Counted from the first letter of the stretch, positions 31,079 to 39,987 are shown. The stretch is 64,000 nt of DNA from Geodermatophilus pulveris (GCF_900188375.1 NZ_FZOO01000007.1:1-64000), one strand, 5' to 3'. The notes: a model not told the origin generated them from the sequence alone. Numbers and translations: made by a program.

Positions 31079-31843
31079 GTGGACCTCGAGGTCCCCGCGG
31101 GCACCCTGGCGGCACTGCTGCTGGGGACCGCCCGCGCCACCGGCTTCGTGCTGCTGGCCCCGCCGTTCAACTCCAGGAGCATCCCGGCCCCGGTGAAGGG
31201 CGCGCTGGCGCTGGCCCTCTCGGTCGCGCTGATGACCCGCATCGCCACGGACCTGCCGGAGCCGACCACCGGCTTCCTGGTCGTCGGCGCGGTCACCGAG
31301 GTCGCCATCGGTGCGGCCCTGGGCCTCGTGGTGCACGTGCTGTTCGCCGCCGTCCAGTACGCCGGCGACCTCATCGACCTCACCGGCGGCTTCTCGCTGC
31401 AGCCGGCCTACGACCCGCTGTCGATGACGACCGCCTCCTCGGTCGGCCGGCTGCACCACATGCTGGCGACCACGCTGCTGTTCACCAGCGGCGGCCACCT
31501 GCTCGTCGTGCGCGGGTTCGCCACCTCCTACGAGGGGATGCCGGTCGGGGGGTCGGTGCCCACCGAGCAGCTGGCCCCGGTGCTCATCACCGCGCTGTCG
31601 CTGATGTTCCTCGCGGCCCTGCAGATCGCCGGGCCGATGGTGGCGGTGCTGCTGCTCGCCGACGTCGCGCTGGCGCTGCTGTCCCGCGCCGCGCCCGCGC
31701 TCAACATCTTCGCCTTCGGGTTCCCGGTCAAGATCATGCTGACGCTGACCCTGCTGGGTCTGACCTTCCCGCTGCTGCCCCCGGCCCTCGACGCGCTGCT
31801 CGAGCACGCGGTCCGGGCCATGGTCTCCCTGCGGAGCGGGTGA
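31079..31843 (+). CDS. fliR: Export gate protein FliR, 254 aa
   Basis: Six hydrophobic spans are seen across the chain, with LLGTARATGFVLLAPPFNSR near the start, GALALALSVALMTRI, QYAGDLIDLTGGFSLQPAYD and FLAALQIAGPMVAVLLLADV, then ALNIFAFGFPVKIMLTLTLL. These are FliR motifs (R in the first loop, GF and FGFPVK). One FliR sits in the FliPQR pore. Length is standard (about 255). GTG 31079 follows TAGC after fliQ; no good Shine-Dalgarno is visible, so translation may depend on fliQ. Confidence 0.95.
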   Translation: MDLEVPAGTLAALLLGTARATGFVLLAPPFNSRSIPAPVKGALALALSVALMTRIATDLPEPTTGFLVVGAVTEVAIGAALGLVVHVLFAAVQYAGDLIDLTGGFSLQPAYDPLSMTTASSVGRLHHMLATTLLFTSGGHLLVVRGFATSYEGMPVGGSVPTEQLAPVLITALSLMFLAALQIAGPMVAVLLLADVALALLSRAAPALNIFAFGFPVKIMLTLTLLGLTFPLLPPALDALLEHAVRAMVSLRSG

Positions 31844-31846
31844 GCC

Positions 31847-32980
31847 GTGGCCAAGGACGGGCCGGGCGGGGAGAAGACCGAGGACCCGACTCCGCAGCGC
31901 CTCAAGAAGGCGCGCAGGGAAGGGCAGATCCCGCGGACGCAGGAGCTCGGCACCTGGGCCGGCGCGGCGGCGGCCAGCTACCTGCTGCCGATGCTGGTCC
32001 GGAACGCCTACGACGAGGTCGGCCGGATGTTCGTGGCGATCGACGTGGTGGTCGACGAGCCCGAGGTCGAGACGGTCACGGCCCTGCTGGGTCAGGCCCT
32101 GAGCGCCTTCGTCACCGTCATGCTGCCGATGGCGGTGGCCCTCGTGGTCGTGGGCGTCGTCGCCTCCGCCGCCCAGGGCGGCGTGTCGGTCAGCGGCACG
32201 CCGCTCAAGCCGACGCTGCAGAAGCTCAACCCCTTCCCTGGCATCAAGCGGATGTTCGGCGGCCACGGGCTGTGGGAGGCCACCAAGGCGATCATCAAGA
32301 CCGCCGCGCTGGCCACCGTCGTCGTCGTGACCAGCGATCGGGCCCAGGAGCTGGTGTCGGCGGCCGGGTCGCTGCCGCTGTCGGCGGTGGTCGCCACCTT
32401 CACCGACTCCGCCGTCCTCATGTTCCGCGTCGTGGCGGTCACCGGCCTGGCCATCGCGATCGCCGACTACGTCATCGTGCGCCGGCAGACCATGGCCAAG
32501 CTGAAGATGAGCAGGTACGAGATCCAGCAGGAGCACAAGCAGTCCGAGGGCGACCCGCACGTCAAGGCCCAGCGCCGGGCCACCCAGCTGGCGATGTCCC
32601 GCAACCGGATGATGGCCGAGGTCGCCGACGCCGACGTGCTGCTGGTCAACCCCACCCACGTCGCCGTCGCACTGCGCTACCAGGCCGACCGCGGCGCCCC
32701 CCGGGTCGTGGCCAAGGGCGCCGACGAGGTCGCCGCCCGGCTGCGCGAGCGGGCGGCCGAGGCGCGGGTGCCGATGGTCCAGGACATCCCGCTGGCCCGC
32801 GCGCTGCACGCCTCCTGCGACATCGGCCAGGAGGTGCCGGCCCAGCTGTTCACCGCGGTGGCCCGGGTGCTGGCGTTCGTCATGCAGCTGTCGGCCAAGG
32901 GCGTGCGCGGCGGGGTGCACCGGCCCGGCTTCGCCGCCCCGGACGTCGAGGGGCTGCCGCGCGCCGGGCGCCGACGCTGA
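31847..32980 (+). CDS. flhB: Export switch protein FlhB, 377 aa
   Basis: The start KTEDPTPQRLKKARREGQIP is the FlhB N-terminus. Four membrane spans are at about 35-55, 85-110, 145-165 and 180-200. The cytoplasmic domain holds the self-cleaving NPTH (residues 268-271) in LLVNPTHVAVALRYQADRGA, then VVAKGADEVAARLRERAAEA. Self-cleavage there flips export from hook to filament substrates. Length is typical. GTG 31847 begins 3 bases after fliR. Confidence 0.96.
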   Translation: MAKDGPGGEKTEDPTPQRLKKARREGQIPRTQELGTWAGAAAASYLLPMLVRNAYDEVGRMFVAIDVVVDEPEVETVTALLGQALSAFVTVMLPMAVALVVVGVVASAAQGGVSVSGTPLKPTLQKLNPFPGIKRMFGGHGLWEATKAIIKTAALATVVVVTSDRAQELVSAAGSLPLSAVVATFTDSAVLMFRVVAVTGLAIAIADYVIVRRQTMAKLKMSRYEIQQEHKQSEGDPHVKAQRRATQLAMSRNRMMAEVADADVLLVNPTHVAVALRYQADRGAPRVVAKGADEVAARLRERAAEARVPMVQDIPLARALHASCDIGQEVPAQLFTAVARVLAFVMQLSAKGVRGGVHRPGFAAPDVEGLPRAGRRR

Positions 32981-33023
32981 CGGGACGGGTGGGGCGGGCG
33001 GGACGGCCGGGGCGGACTGCGGT

Positions 33024-33050
33024 GCCCCGCCCCCGGGGTGCTGCCGATGA
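33024..33050 (+). promoter_or_regulatory. Hairpin and -10-like element before flhA
   Basis: CCCCG and CGGGG (33025-33029, 33034-33038) form a 5-bp tetraloop hairpin. GCCGATGA (33043-33050) lies exactly 8 bases before GTG 33058, the same spacing as at fliM, but no -35 element matches. If real, flhA mRNA would be leaderless. Confidence 0.33.
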
Positions 33051-33057
33051 GTCCCCC

Positions 33058-35100
33058 GTGCGAGGGATCTCGAAGGCCGCCGTCCCGATCGGCGTGGTGG
33101 CCATCGTCCTCATGCTGGTCGTGCCCCTGCCCGCCGCGGTGCTGGACCTGCTGCTGGGCCTGAACATCACCGCGTCGCTGCTGGTCCTGCTGGTCGCCAT
33201 GCAGATCCGGCGGCCGCTGGACTTCGCCGTCTTCCCGTCGCTGATCCTCATCGCGACGCTGTTCCGGCTGGCCCTCAACGTCTCCTCGACGCGGCTGGTG
33301 CTGACCGACGGCTACGCCGGCAAGGTGATCGAGGCGTTCGGGCACTTCGTCATCGGCGGCTCGCTGATCGTCGGCCTGGTGATCTTCGTGATCCTCACGA
33401 TCATCCAGTTCGTCGTCATCACCAACGGCGCCGGCCGCGTCGCCGAGGTCGGCGCCCGCTTCACCCTCGACGCGATGCCCGGCAAGCAGATGGCCATCGA
33501 CGCCGACCTGAACGCCGGGCTGATCAACGAGAAGCAGGCCCGCCGGCGGCGCACCGAGGTCACCGCCGAGGCCGACTTCTACGGCTCGATGGACGGCGCC
33601 TCGAAGTTCGTCAAGGGCGACGCCATCGCGGCCATCATCATCACGTTGATCAACCTGATCGGCGGCATGGCGATCGGCGTCATGCAGCTGGGCATGGCCC
33701 CCGGCGACGCCGTCTCCACCTACTCGCTGCTGACCGTCGGCGACGGCCTGGTCTCCCAGATCCCCGCGCTGCTGCTGTCCACCGCGACCGGCATCATCGT
33801 CACCCGCTCGGCCTCCGACGGGGACATGGGCAGCGACCTGCTGGCCCAGCTCGGCCGGTTCAAGTCCCCGGTGCGGATCGCCGGCGGCGCGTCCCTGGCG
33901 CTGTGCCTCATCCCCGGCCTGCCCAAGCTGCCGTTCCTGCTCATCGGTGGCCTCTTCCTGCTCGCCGCCTCCCGCATGCAGGAGACGGCGGACGACGACG
34001 AGGACGCCGGCCTGCAGGCCGCCGCGGACGAGGAGCCCACGCCGGACTCCCCCGAGTCGATCGCCGAGAAGATGCGGGTCGACCCGCTGGAGCTCGAGGT
34101 GGCCTACGACCTGGTGGACCTGGTCGACGCCGCCCGCGGCGGTGACCTGCTGGACCGGGTCAAGGCGCTGCGCCGGAAGGTCGCCATGGAGACGGGCCTG
34201 GTCATCCCGCTGGTGCGCACCCGCGACAACCTGGACCTGCCCTCGTCGCAGTACGTCATCTGGCTCAACGGCGTCCCCGCGGCCAAGGGCACCTCGCCGG
34301 CCGGCACCGTGCTGGCCATCGGCGACATGCTCGACGGGCTGCCCGGCCGGGCCACCCGCGAGCCGGTGTTCGGGCTGCCCGCCAAGTGGGTGCCGGTCGA
34401 GCTGCAGCGGCAGGCGGAGATGGCCGGCGCCACCGTCGTCGACCGCTCCTCGGTCATCACCACGCACCTGGCCGAGGTCGTCCGGCAGAACGCCGCCGAC
34501 CTGCTCGGCCGGGAGGACGTGCGGCTGCTGGTCGAGATGGTCAAGCGCACCCACCCGGTCGTCGTCGACGAGCTCACCCCGGCGCTGCTCACGCTGGGCG
34601 AGGTGCAGCGGGTGCTGCACGGGCTGCTCGCGGAGAGCGTGTCCATCCGCGACCTGGTGCGCATCTTCGAGGCGCTCTCGGTGCGGGCGAAGACGTCCAC
34701 CGACGTCGACGGCCTGGTCGAGGCCGCCCGGACCGCGCTCGGCGCCGCGATCAGCCACCCCTACGTCACGCCCGACGAGCGGCTGCACGTGCTGACCCTC
34801 GACCCGGCCTTCGAGCAGCGCCTGCTGGAGGCCGTGCGGCAGAGCGAGGCCGGGCAGGTCCTGGCCCTGGACGCCGGCACGGTCGACGCGCTGGTCAACG
34901 GCTGCACCGGCCTGCTGACCGAGGCCGAGCGGCTGGGCCAGGCCCCGGTGCTCGTGTGCTCGCCGCAGGTCCGCGCCGCGCTGTCCCGCCTGATGCGTCA
35001 GATCCTCCCCCGCCTGCCGGTGATCTCCTACACGGAGGTCTCCCGCACGGCCCAGATCGAGTCCCTGGGAGTGGTGAACGGTGCCTTTGCCGTCCGTTGA
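33058..35100 (+). CDS. flhA: Export gate protein FlhA, 680 aa
   Basis: Eight membrane spans lie in residues 1-310, with the family motif LNITASLLVLLVAMQIRRPL, then FPSLILIATLFRLALNVSST, RVAEVGARFTLDAMPGKQMA, and the charged FHIPEP-type loop (YGSMDGASKFVKGDAIA). The cytoplasmic ring domain is at about 340-680, with VIWLNGVPAAKGTSPAGTVL and EVVRQNAADLLGREDVRLLV. FlhA docks chaperone-substrate pairs and uses the proton motive force. GTG 33058 is preferred; GTG 33022 is also in frame. The 3' end overlaps the next gene by 20 bases. Confidence 0.96.
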   Translation: MRGISKAAVPIGVVAIVLMLVVPLPAAVLDLLLGLNITASLLVLLVAMQIRRPLDFAVFPSLILIATLFRLALNVSSTRLVLTDGYAGKVIEAFGHFVIGGSLIVGLVIFVILTIIQFVVITNGAGRVAEVGARFTLDAMPGKQMAIDADLNAGLINEKQARRRRTEVTAEADFYGSMDGASKFVKGDAIAAIIITLINLIGGMAIGVMQLGMAPGDAVSTYSLLTVGDGLVSQIPALLLSTATGIIVTRSASDGDMGSDLLAQLGRFKSPVRIAGGASLALCLIPGLPKLPFLLIGGLFLLAASRMQETADDDEDAGLQAAADEEPTPDSPESIAEKMRVDPLELEVAYDLVDLVDAARGGDLLDRVKALRRKVAMETGLVIPLVRTRDNLDLPSSQYVIWLNGVPAAKGTSPAGTVLAIGDMLDGLPGRATREPVFGLPAKWVPVELQRQAEMAGATVVDRSSVITTHLAEVVRQNAADLLGREDVRLLVEMVKRTHPVVVDELTPALLTLGEVQRVLHGLLAESVSIRDLVRIFEALSVRAKTSTDVDGLVEAARTALGAAISHPYVTPDERLHVLTLDPAFEQRLLEAVRQSEAGQVLALDAGTVDALVNGCTGLLTEAERLGQAPVLVCSPQVRAALSRLMRQILPRLPVISYTEVSRTAQIESLGVVNGAFAVR

Positions 35101-37090
35101 GGCCGCCTCGCGCGAGGGCGCCATCGCCGCCGCGCGGGAGCGGTACGGGTCCTCCGTCCGCATCGTGGGCATCCGCCGGGTGCGCACCGGCGGGGTCATG
35201 GGCTTCTTCAGCACCGAGCGCTTCGTCGCCGAGGTGGAGGAGCCCCCGCCGGCCCCCGTCGAGCGGCGCCCGGCGTCCCGCGCGGAGTCGATGGCCCGCA
35301 TCGAGGCCGCGCTGCGCCGCGACCCGGTGCTGCCCGACCCGGTCGACGAGGTCGCCGACCTGCTCGGCGGCGGCGCCGGGCGGCCCGCGGCCGGGTTGTA
35401 CTCGCGCGCGTCCGCCGCGCGGTCCCCGCGCCCGGCCGCCGGCCGGGGCCACCGCCCCGCGGCGCAGCCGGCCGCGGCGCCCGCCCCGGCCCCCGCGCCG
35501 GTCGCCGTCGCCGACCCGGCCCCGGCGGCCGCCCCGGCGCCGGAGGCCCCGCTGCCGCCGTCGCCGTTCACCGCCGCGCTGGCCCAGATGGTCGCCGGGG
35601 ACGTCGACGTGCGCGAGGCCGTGGACGAGGCGATCGCCGCCGTCGCGGCGTCCACCCCGGCGCCGGTCGCCGCCGTCGTCCCGCCCGCCCCGGCCCCCGT
35701 CGTCGAGGAGCCGGCACCCGCCGCCCCGGCGCCGGCGCCGGTCGCTGCCGTCGCCCCGCCCGCGCCGGCCCCCCGCCCGGCCACCGCGCCGCCGGCTCCC
35801 CCGGGGGAACCGGTGCCGGTGCCCGAGTGGGTGCACGAGCCGGACTTCGCCACCGGGCCGATCACCTCCCGGGAGGAGGCGATCGCCGAGGTGCTGCGCG
35901 CGGCCCTGGCCCACGACACGTCCGAGGCGGCGCTCACCCAGCTGCTGCGCGGCGTGCTCGCCGGCTCCCCGCCGGCCGCGGACACCGACGACGCGTGGGA
36001 CGACGCGCACACCGCCGAGATCCCGGTGTGGGTCGACGCGACCGCGGAGGCCGACGAGTGGGAGGTGGCCGCCGAGGTGCTGGCCCCGACCGCGAGCGAC
36101 CCCGCACCGCTGCCCGCCGACGCCACCACGGTCCTGCCGCCGCTGTCGCTGCTGCCGCCGCCGGCGCCGGGCACCGCCCTGGCCGTGCCGCCGCTGCTGG
36201 GCCGCCCGCCGGTGCCGCCGTCGACCGGCCACGCCCCGGGGCAGTCGGTCGCCCGGCTGGCCCCGCCGACCGCGCAGGGCCGGCTGGCCACCGTGACCCG
36301 GCTGCCGGTGGACAAGCGCGCCGCCGCCTCCCGCCGCTCGGCGCCGATGGTGGTGCCCTCGGTGCGCGGGCGGTCGACCTCCGGCGGCGGCTCCGGCCCG
36401 CTGCCCGGCGCCGCCGAGGAGTCGCTGATCGGCCGGCTGCTCGAGCTCGGCGTCCCCGAGGCGCTGCTCGGCGAGGAGTTCGCCGTCGAGGTCGCCCGCC
36501 GGGGCGCCTACGCCGCGCTGACCCGTGCCCTGGCCGCCGGCCTCCCGGCCGCCCCCGCGGTGCCCACCGGCGCCGGCGAGGTGCTGCTCGTCGTCGGGCC
36601 CGGAGTGGAGACCCTCGCCGCCGCCCGCGCGCTGGCCGCCTCGCTGCGGCTGGACGGCGAGCAGCTGCAGTGGGCCTCCCGCGGCGACCTGGCCGCCCTG
36701 GCCCCGCGCGGGAACCGGATCACCAGCATCGACACCGCGCTGGAGCGCCGGCAGGAGGCCGACCGGTCCAGCGCGCTGACCATCGTCGCCGTCGACGTCC
36801 CGCTGCGCGCCGGTGGCGGGGCCTGGCTGGAGCAGATGGTCGCGGTGTTCGCGCCGGTCGGGGTGTGGGCGGTCGTCGAGGCCACCCGCAAGCCGGAGGA
36901 CGTCGGCCCGTGGCTGGACGCGCTGCCCCGCGTGGACGCGCTGATGGTCCAGGACACCGACCTGACCGCCGACCCGGCCGCCGTCCTCGGCCGCACCACC
37001 ACCCCCGTGGCCCTCCTCGACGGCGCGCGGGCCACCGCGCACCGCTGGGCCTCGCTGCTGTGCGAGCGGCTGGAGGGCGCCGGGGCATGA
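35081..37090 (+). CDS. FlhF-like protein with degenerate GTPase domain, 669 aa
   Basis: Residues 1-55 match the FlhF N-terminal region, an SRP-type GTPase that places flagella: AASREGAIAAARERYGSSVR, RIVGIRRVRTGGVMGFFSTE. Residues 60-440 are a very long Ala/Pro-rich linker. Residues 445-669 look like an SRP NG domain (LIGRLLELGVPEALLGEEFA, then about 495-510 LLVVGPGVETLAAARAL), but the P-loop GxxxxGKT/S is replaced by GPGVETLA, and the Asp and Lys specificity motifs are not evident. So it is probably unable to bind GTP. GTG 35081 overlaps flhA. No FlhG was found. This may be a scaffold version. Confidence 0.72.
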   Translation: MPLPSVEAASREGAIAAARERYGSSVRIVGIRRVRTGGVMGFFSTERFVAEVEEPPPAPVERRPASRAESMARIEAALRRDPVLPDPVDEVADLLGGGAGRPAAGLYSRASAARSPRPAAGRGHRPAAQPAAAPAPAPAPVAVADPAPAAAPAPEAPLPPSPFTAALAQMVAGDVDVREAVDEAIAAVAASTPAPVAAVVPPAPAPVVEEPAPAAPAPAPVAAVAPPAPAPRPATAPPAPPGEPVPVPEWVHEPDFATGPITSREEAIAEVLRAALAHDTSEAALTQLLRGVLAGSPPAADTDDAWDDAHTAEIPVWVDATAEADEWEVAAEVLAPTASDPAPLPADATTVLPPLSLLPPPAPGTALAVPPLLGRPPVPPSTGHAPGQSVARLAPPTAQGRLATVTRLPVDKRAAASRRSAPMVVPSVRGRSTSGGGSGPLPGAAEESLIGRLLELGVPEALLGEEFAVEVARRGAYAALTRALAAGLPAAPAVPTGAGEVLLVVGPGVETLAAARALAASLRLDGEQLQWASRGDLAALAPRGNRITSIDTALERRQEADRSSALTIVAVDVPLRAGGGAWLEQMVAVFAPVGVWAVVEATRKPEDVGPWLDALPRVDALMVQDTDLTADPAAVLGRTTTPVALLDGARATAHRWASLLCERLEGAGA

Positions 37091-37311
37091 GCCCGCTGCG
37101 CTGGGACGTGCTGGCGGTGTCGCTGCTCCTGGCGCTGCCCGTGCTCGTCCTGGGCCTGCGCGGCGACCTCGGCACCGCGGACGTCGTCGCCCGGATGCCG
37201 TGGTGCCTGGCCGCCGGCTGGGGTGCGGTGGCGCTGCTGCGCTGGGCCGCCACCCCGCCGCCGCCGGCCCGCCGCAGGTCGCCGGAGGACCCGCCCCCAC
37301 CCGCCCCCTGA
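37087..37311 (+). CDS. Small membrane protein after the FlhF-like gene, 74 aa
   Basis: Not recognised. ATG 37087 overlaps the stop of the FlhF-like gene (ATGA), so it is coupled to it. Two hydrophobic stretches are at about 8-23 (VLAVSLLLALPVLVLG) and 38-55 (CLAAGWGAVALLRWAA), followed by a Pro/Arg-rich tail PPPPARRRSPEDPPPPAP. It may be a membrane adaptor for the FlhF-like protein or an unrelated last gene of the operon. It is the right end of the flagellar block. Repeat B2 follows 21 bases later. Confidence 0.65.
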   Translation: MSPLRWDVLAVSLLLALPVLVLGLRGDLGTADVVARMPWCLAAGWGAVALLRWAATPPPPARRRSPEDPPPPAP

Positions 37312-37331
37312 CCGCCGCAGGGCCCCCGACG

Positions 37332-37403
37332 GTTCTTGCGGTGCTGCTTCCGCTCCTGCGCCACTGCAGGACCGCCGGAACGCGTGGTGCACAGCAAGAG
37401 CGG
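37332..37403 (+). repeat. Palindromic repeat B2 (CTCTTGCGGT family)
   Basis: It starts TTCTTGCGGTG and ends CAAGAGCGG, with imperfect inverted arms. The middle TGCAGGACCGCCGGA (37365-37379) is shared exactly with repeat B3 (38419-38433). Aligned over about 70 bases the two are clearly related. Confidence 0.65.
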
Positions 37404-37463
37404 CTGTCCACAGATCCGCCGGGAGCGTCGTCGAGGCCGTTCTGCGCCCCCACGCTCGCGGGC

Positions 37464-38383
37464 ATGAGCACCCGACCGTGGCCCGAGTACGTGCTCCGTC
37501 GCGCCGACGCCCTCGCCGACGGCGTGTCCGACGACGAACTGGCGCGCATGGTGCGGCGGGGAGAGCTCACCCGACTGCAACGGGGCACCTACCTGCAGGA
37601 CGCCTCGACACTCTCGGGCGCGGTGCGGCACGCGGCAGTGGTGGCCGCGACGGTCGCCGATCTCCGCGTGCCCGCTGTCGTCAGCCACGTCTCCGCGGCC
37701 GTCCTGCACGGCCTACCGCTCTGGAACGTCCGCCTCGACCGGGTACACGTCCTCCGCCGTCCCCCGGCGAACGGCAGCGGCACCAGACGGGTACACCTGC
37801 ACGTGGCCCGACTGGCCGACGCCGAGGTGGCCGCGGTGGCCGGGGTCGCGGTCACCGACCTCACCCGCACCCTGGTGGACGTGGCACGCACCCTGCCGTT
37901 CGAGCCGGCCGTGGTCATCGCGGACGCCGCCCTGGCCACCCGCAAGACGACCCGAGGCCGGCTGACCGAGTGCCTGGCCGGCATGGGTGGTGTCCCCGGT
38001 GTCCGCCGCGCCGCTCGCGTCATCACGTTCGCGGACGGGCGCAGCGAGAGCGTCGGGGAGAGCCGGAGCCGCGTGCTGCTCAAGCGGCTGGGCCTGCCGA
38101 CACCCGAGCTGCAGCTCCGCCTGCGTCGCCCGGACGGCACCGAGATCGCACGGTGCGACTTCGGCTGGCGCCAGCACCGCACCGTCGCGGAGTTCGACGG
38201 GCGCATCGAGTACGGGCGACTGCTGCGCCCGGGACAGGCGCCGGGGACGCCGTCTTCGATGAGAAGGTGCGCGAGGATGCCATCCGCGACGGTGCCTGGC
38301 AGGTGGCGCGGTGGACGTGGCGAGACATCGACACGCCGCGGGTCGTCGGCGACCGACTGCGGCGGGCCTTCGCCCGGTCCTGA
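37464..38383 (+). pseudogene. AbiEi/DUF559-like protein, frameshifted near 38238
   Basis: Frame one from ATG 37464 gives a plain DUF559-type product: an N-terminal winged-helix-like part (VLRRADALADGVSDDELARM, VRRGELTRLQRGTYLQ), then SHVSAAVLHGLPLW and the nuclease-like domain with IARCDFGWRQHRTVAEFDGRIEYGRL (in parts). After LLRPGQ the frame breaks; the next frame continues with GDAVFDEKVREDAIRDGAW and QVARWTWRDI up to the stop at 38383. Restoring one base after CAG 38235-38237 would rejoin it, so a one-base deletion or a sequencing error is likely. AbiEi-like proteins are antitoxins or nuclease-related; the true role is unknown. Repeats B2 and B3 flank the gene. Confidence 0.7.
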
Positions 38384-38386
38384 GCA

Positions 38387-38454
38387 CTCTTGCGGTGTTT
38401 CCCCGGCTCTTGCGGCGGTGCAGGACCGCCGGAGCAGGAGGAACACCGCAAGAG
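38387..38454 (+). repeat. Palindromic repeat B3 (CTCTTGCGGT family)
   Basis: CTCTTGCGGTGTT (38387-38399) and AACACCGCAAGAG (38442-38454) are perfect 13-bp arms, with an inner GGCGGT/ACCGCC hairpin. It begins 4 bases after the stop of the AbiEi-like gene, between convergent genes. Confidence 0.72.
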
Positions 38455-38457
38455 CGG

Positions 38458-38481
38458 CCCGCCCCCGGCAACGTGGGCGGG
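38458..38481 (-). terminator. Hairpin at the 3' end of phoH2
   Basis: CCCGCCC (38458-38464) and GGGCGGG (38475-38481) pair just 2 bases from the phoH2 stop. It probably helps end the minus-strand transcript, together with repeat B3. Confidence 0.5.
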
Positions 38482-38483
38482 GG

Positions 38484-39779
38484 TCAGCGCGGCAGGTCCT
38501 CCAGCATCTCGGTGACCAGCGCGGCGATCGGCGAGCGCTCCGAGCGGGTCAGGGTCACGTGCGCGAACAGCGGGTGCCCTTTCAGCTGCTCGACCACCGC
38601 CGCGACGCCGTCGTGCCGGCCGACCCGCAGGTTGTCCCGCTGGGCGACGTCGTGGGTGAGCACCACCCGCGACCCCGAGCCCAGCCGGGACAGCACGGTC
38701 AGCAGCACCCCGCGCTCCAGCGACTGCGCCTCGTCGACGATCACGAACGAGTCGTGCAGCGACCGCCCGCGGATGTGGGTCAGCGGCAGCACCTCGATCA
38801 GGTCGCGGCCGGCGACCTCGTCGAGCACGTCCTTGGACACCAGCGCGCCCAGGGTGTCGTAGACCGCCTGCGCCCAGGGCGACATCTTCTCGCCCTCGCT
38901 GCCCGGCAGGTACCCGAGCTCCTGGCCGCCGACGGCGTACAGCGGCCGGAAGACGACGACCTTCGCGTGCGCCCGCCGCTCCATCACCGACTCCAGCCCC
39001 GCGCACAGCGCCAGCGCCGACTTGCCGGTGCCGGCCCGCCCGCCGAGCGACACGATGCCGATGTCGGGGTCCAGCAGCAGGTCCAGGGCGATGCGCTGCT
39101 CGGCGGAGCGGCCGTGCAGCCCGAAGGCCTCCCGGTCGCCGCGCACCAGCCGCACCTGCTTGTCCGGCGTCACCCGCCCCAGCGCCGACCCGCGCGAGGA
39201 GTGCAGCACCAGGCCGGTGTGCGCGGGCAGCTCGGCGGCGGCCGGCGCATAGGCCTCCCCCGTCTCGTAGAGGGCGGCCAGCTCGGCGTCGTCGAGGGCG
39301 ACCTCGGCCATCCCGGTCCAGCCGGCGTCGACGGCGTCCAGGGCCCGGTAGTCGTCGGTGTCCAGGCCCACGGCCGCGGCCTTGACCCGCAGCGGCACGT
39401 CCTTGGTGATCAGCGCGACGTCGGCGCCCTCGGCGCGCAGGTTGAGCGCGACCACCATGATCCGGCTGTCGTTGCTGTCGTTGCGGAAGCCGGCCGGCAG
39501 CACCGACGGGTCGCTGTGGTTGAGCTCCACGTGCAGCGTGCCGCCGTCCTCGCCCACCGGCACCGGGGCGTCCAGCCGGCCGTGCTGCACCCGCAGGTCG
39601 TCGAGCAGCCGCAGCGCCTGGCGGGCGAACCAGCCCAGCTCCGGGTGGTTGCGCTTGTCCTCGAGCTCCCCGATCACGACCAGCGGGAGGACCACGTCGT
39701 GGGCACCCATGCGCACCAGCGCGCCGGGGTCGGAGAGCAGGACGGAGGTGTCGAGGACGAACGTGCGGCGAGGGTTCAC
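38484..39779 (-). CDS. phoH2: PIN-PhoH fusion protein PhoH2, 431 aa
   Basis: Residues 1-150 are a PIN RNase domain with the first acidic residue Asp10 in [12 protein letters not shown], and [17 protein letters not shown] and [12 protein letters not shown]. Residues 190-431 are PhoH, with Walker A GRAGTGKS (247-254), [20 protein letters not shown] and [15 protein letters not shown] (Walker B). Such proteins act as unwinding RNases in mycobacteria (Rv1095 family). GTG 39779 is chosen; no strong Shine-Dalgarno is visible. A perfect GC hairpin lies about 72-94 bases upstream on the leader side. Neighbouring prenyl synthase and hemolysin III genes match the order known in mycobacteria. Confidence 0.93.
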   Translation of the reverse strand: MNPRRTFVLDTSVLLSDPGALVRMGAHDVVLPLVVIGELEDKRNHPELGWFARQALRLLDDLRVQHGRLDAPVPVGEDGGTLHVELNHSDPSVLPAGFRNDSNDSRIMVVALNLRAEGADVALITKDVPLRVKAAAVGLDTDDYRALDAVDAGWTGMAEVALDDAELAALYETGEAYAPAAAELPAHTGLVLHSSRGSALGRVTPDKQVRLVRGDREAFGLHGRSAEQRIALDLLLDPDIGIVSLGGRAGTGKSALALCAGLESVMERRAHAKVVVFRPLYAVGGQELGYLPGSEGEKMSPWAQAVYDTLGALVSKDVLDEVAGRDLIEVLPLTHIRGRSLHDSFVIVDEAQSLERGVLLTVLSRLGSGSRVVLTHDVAQRDNLRVGRHDGVAAVVEQLKGHPLFAHVTLTRSERSPIAALVTEMLEDLPR

Positions 39780-39850
39780 GAGTCGACTCCCGTGGGGCGC
39801 GACCCTGCTGGCAGGGCGCACCCCGGCTCGAAGGTGGCCGGGCCCCGGCC

Positions 39851-39873
39851 GGGGGGCCGGGCGCCGGCCCCCC
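39851..39873 (-). promoter_or_regulatory. Perfect hairpin upstream of phoH2
   Basis: GGGGGGCCGG (39851-39860) and CCGGCCCCCC (39864-39873) are complementary with a 3-base loop, 72 bases before the start codon of phoH2. It may be a leader attenuator or a terminator of upstream transcription. Confidence 0.5.
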
Positions 39874-39987
39874 TGGTCGACGAGATCGTCTGACACCTTC
39901 CGGGCCTCCCGTGGACGACGGGGTGAGCCCGGCGTCCACCGCGGACGGTAGGCCCGGGAGGTGACGGGAGGGTGTCGGTGGGGCAGC

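Noticed and set aside
29438-32920. Minus-strand open frame of 1160 codons opposite fliO-flhB
   Set aside because: The plus strand holds clear fliOPQR and flhB. The minus product is low-complexity His/Gln/Arg and matches no fold.
32677-36315. Minus-strand open frame of 1212 codons opposite flhA
   Set aside because: flhA and the FlhF-like gene are firm on the other strand; this frame is a GC artefact.
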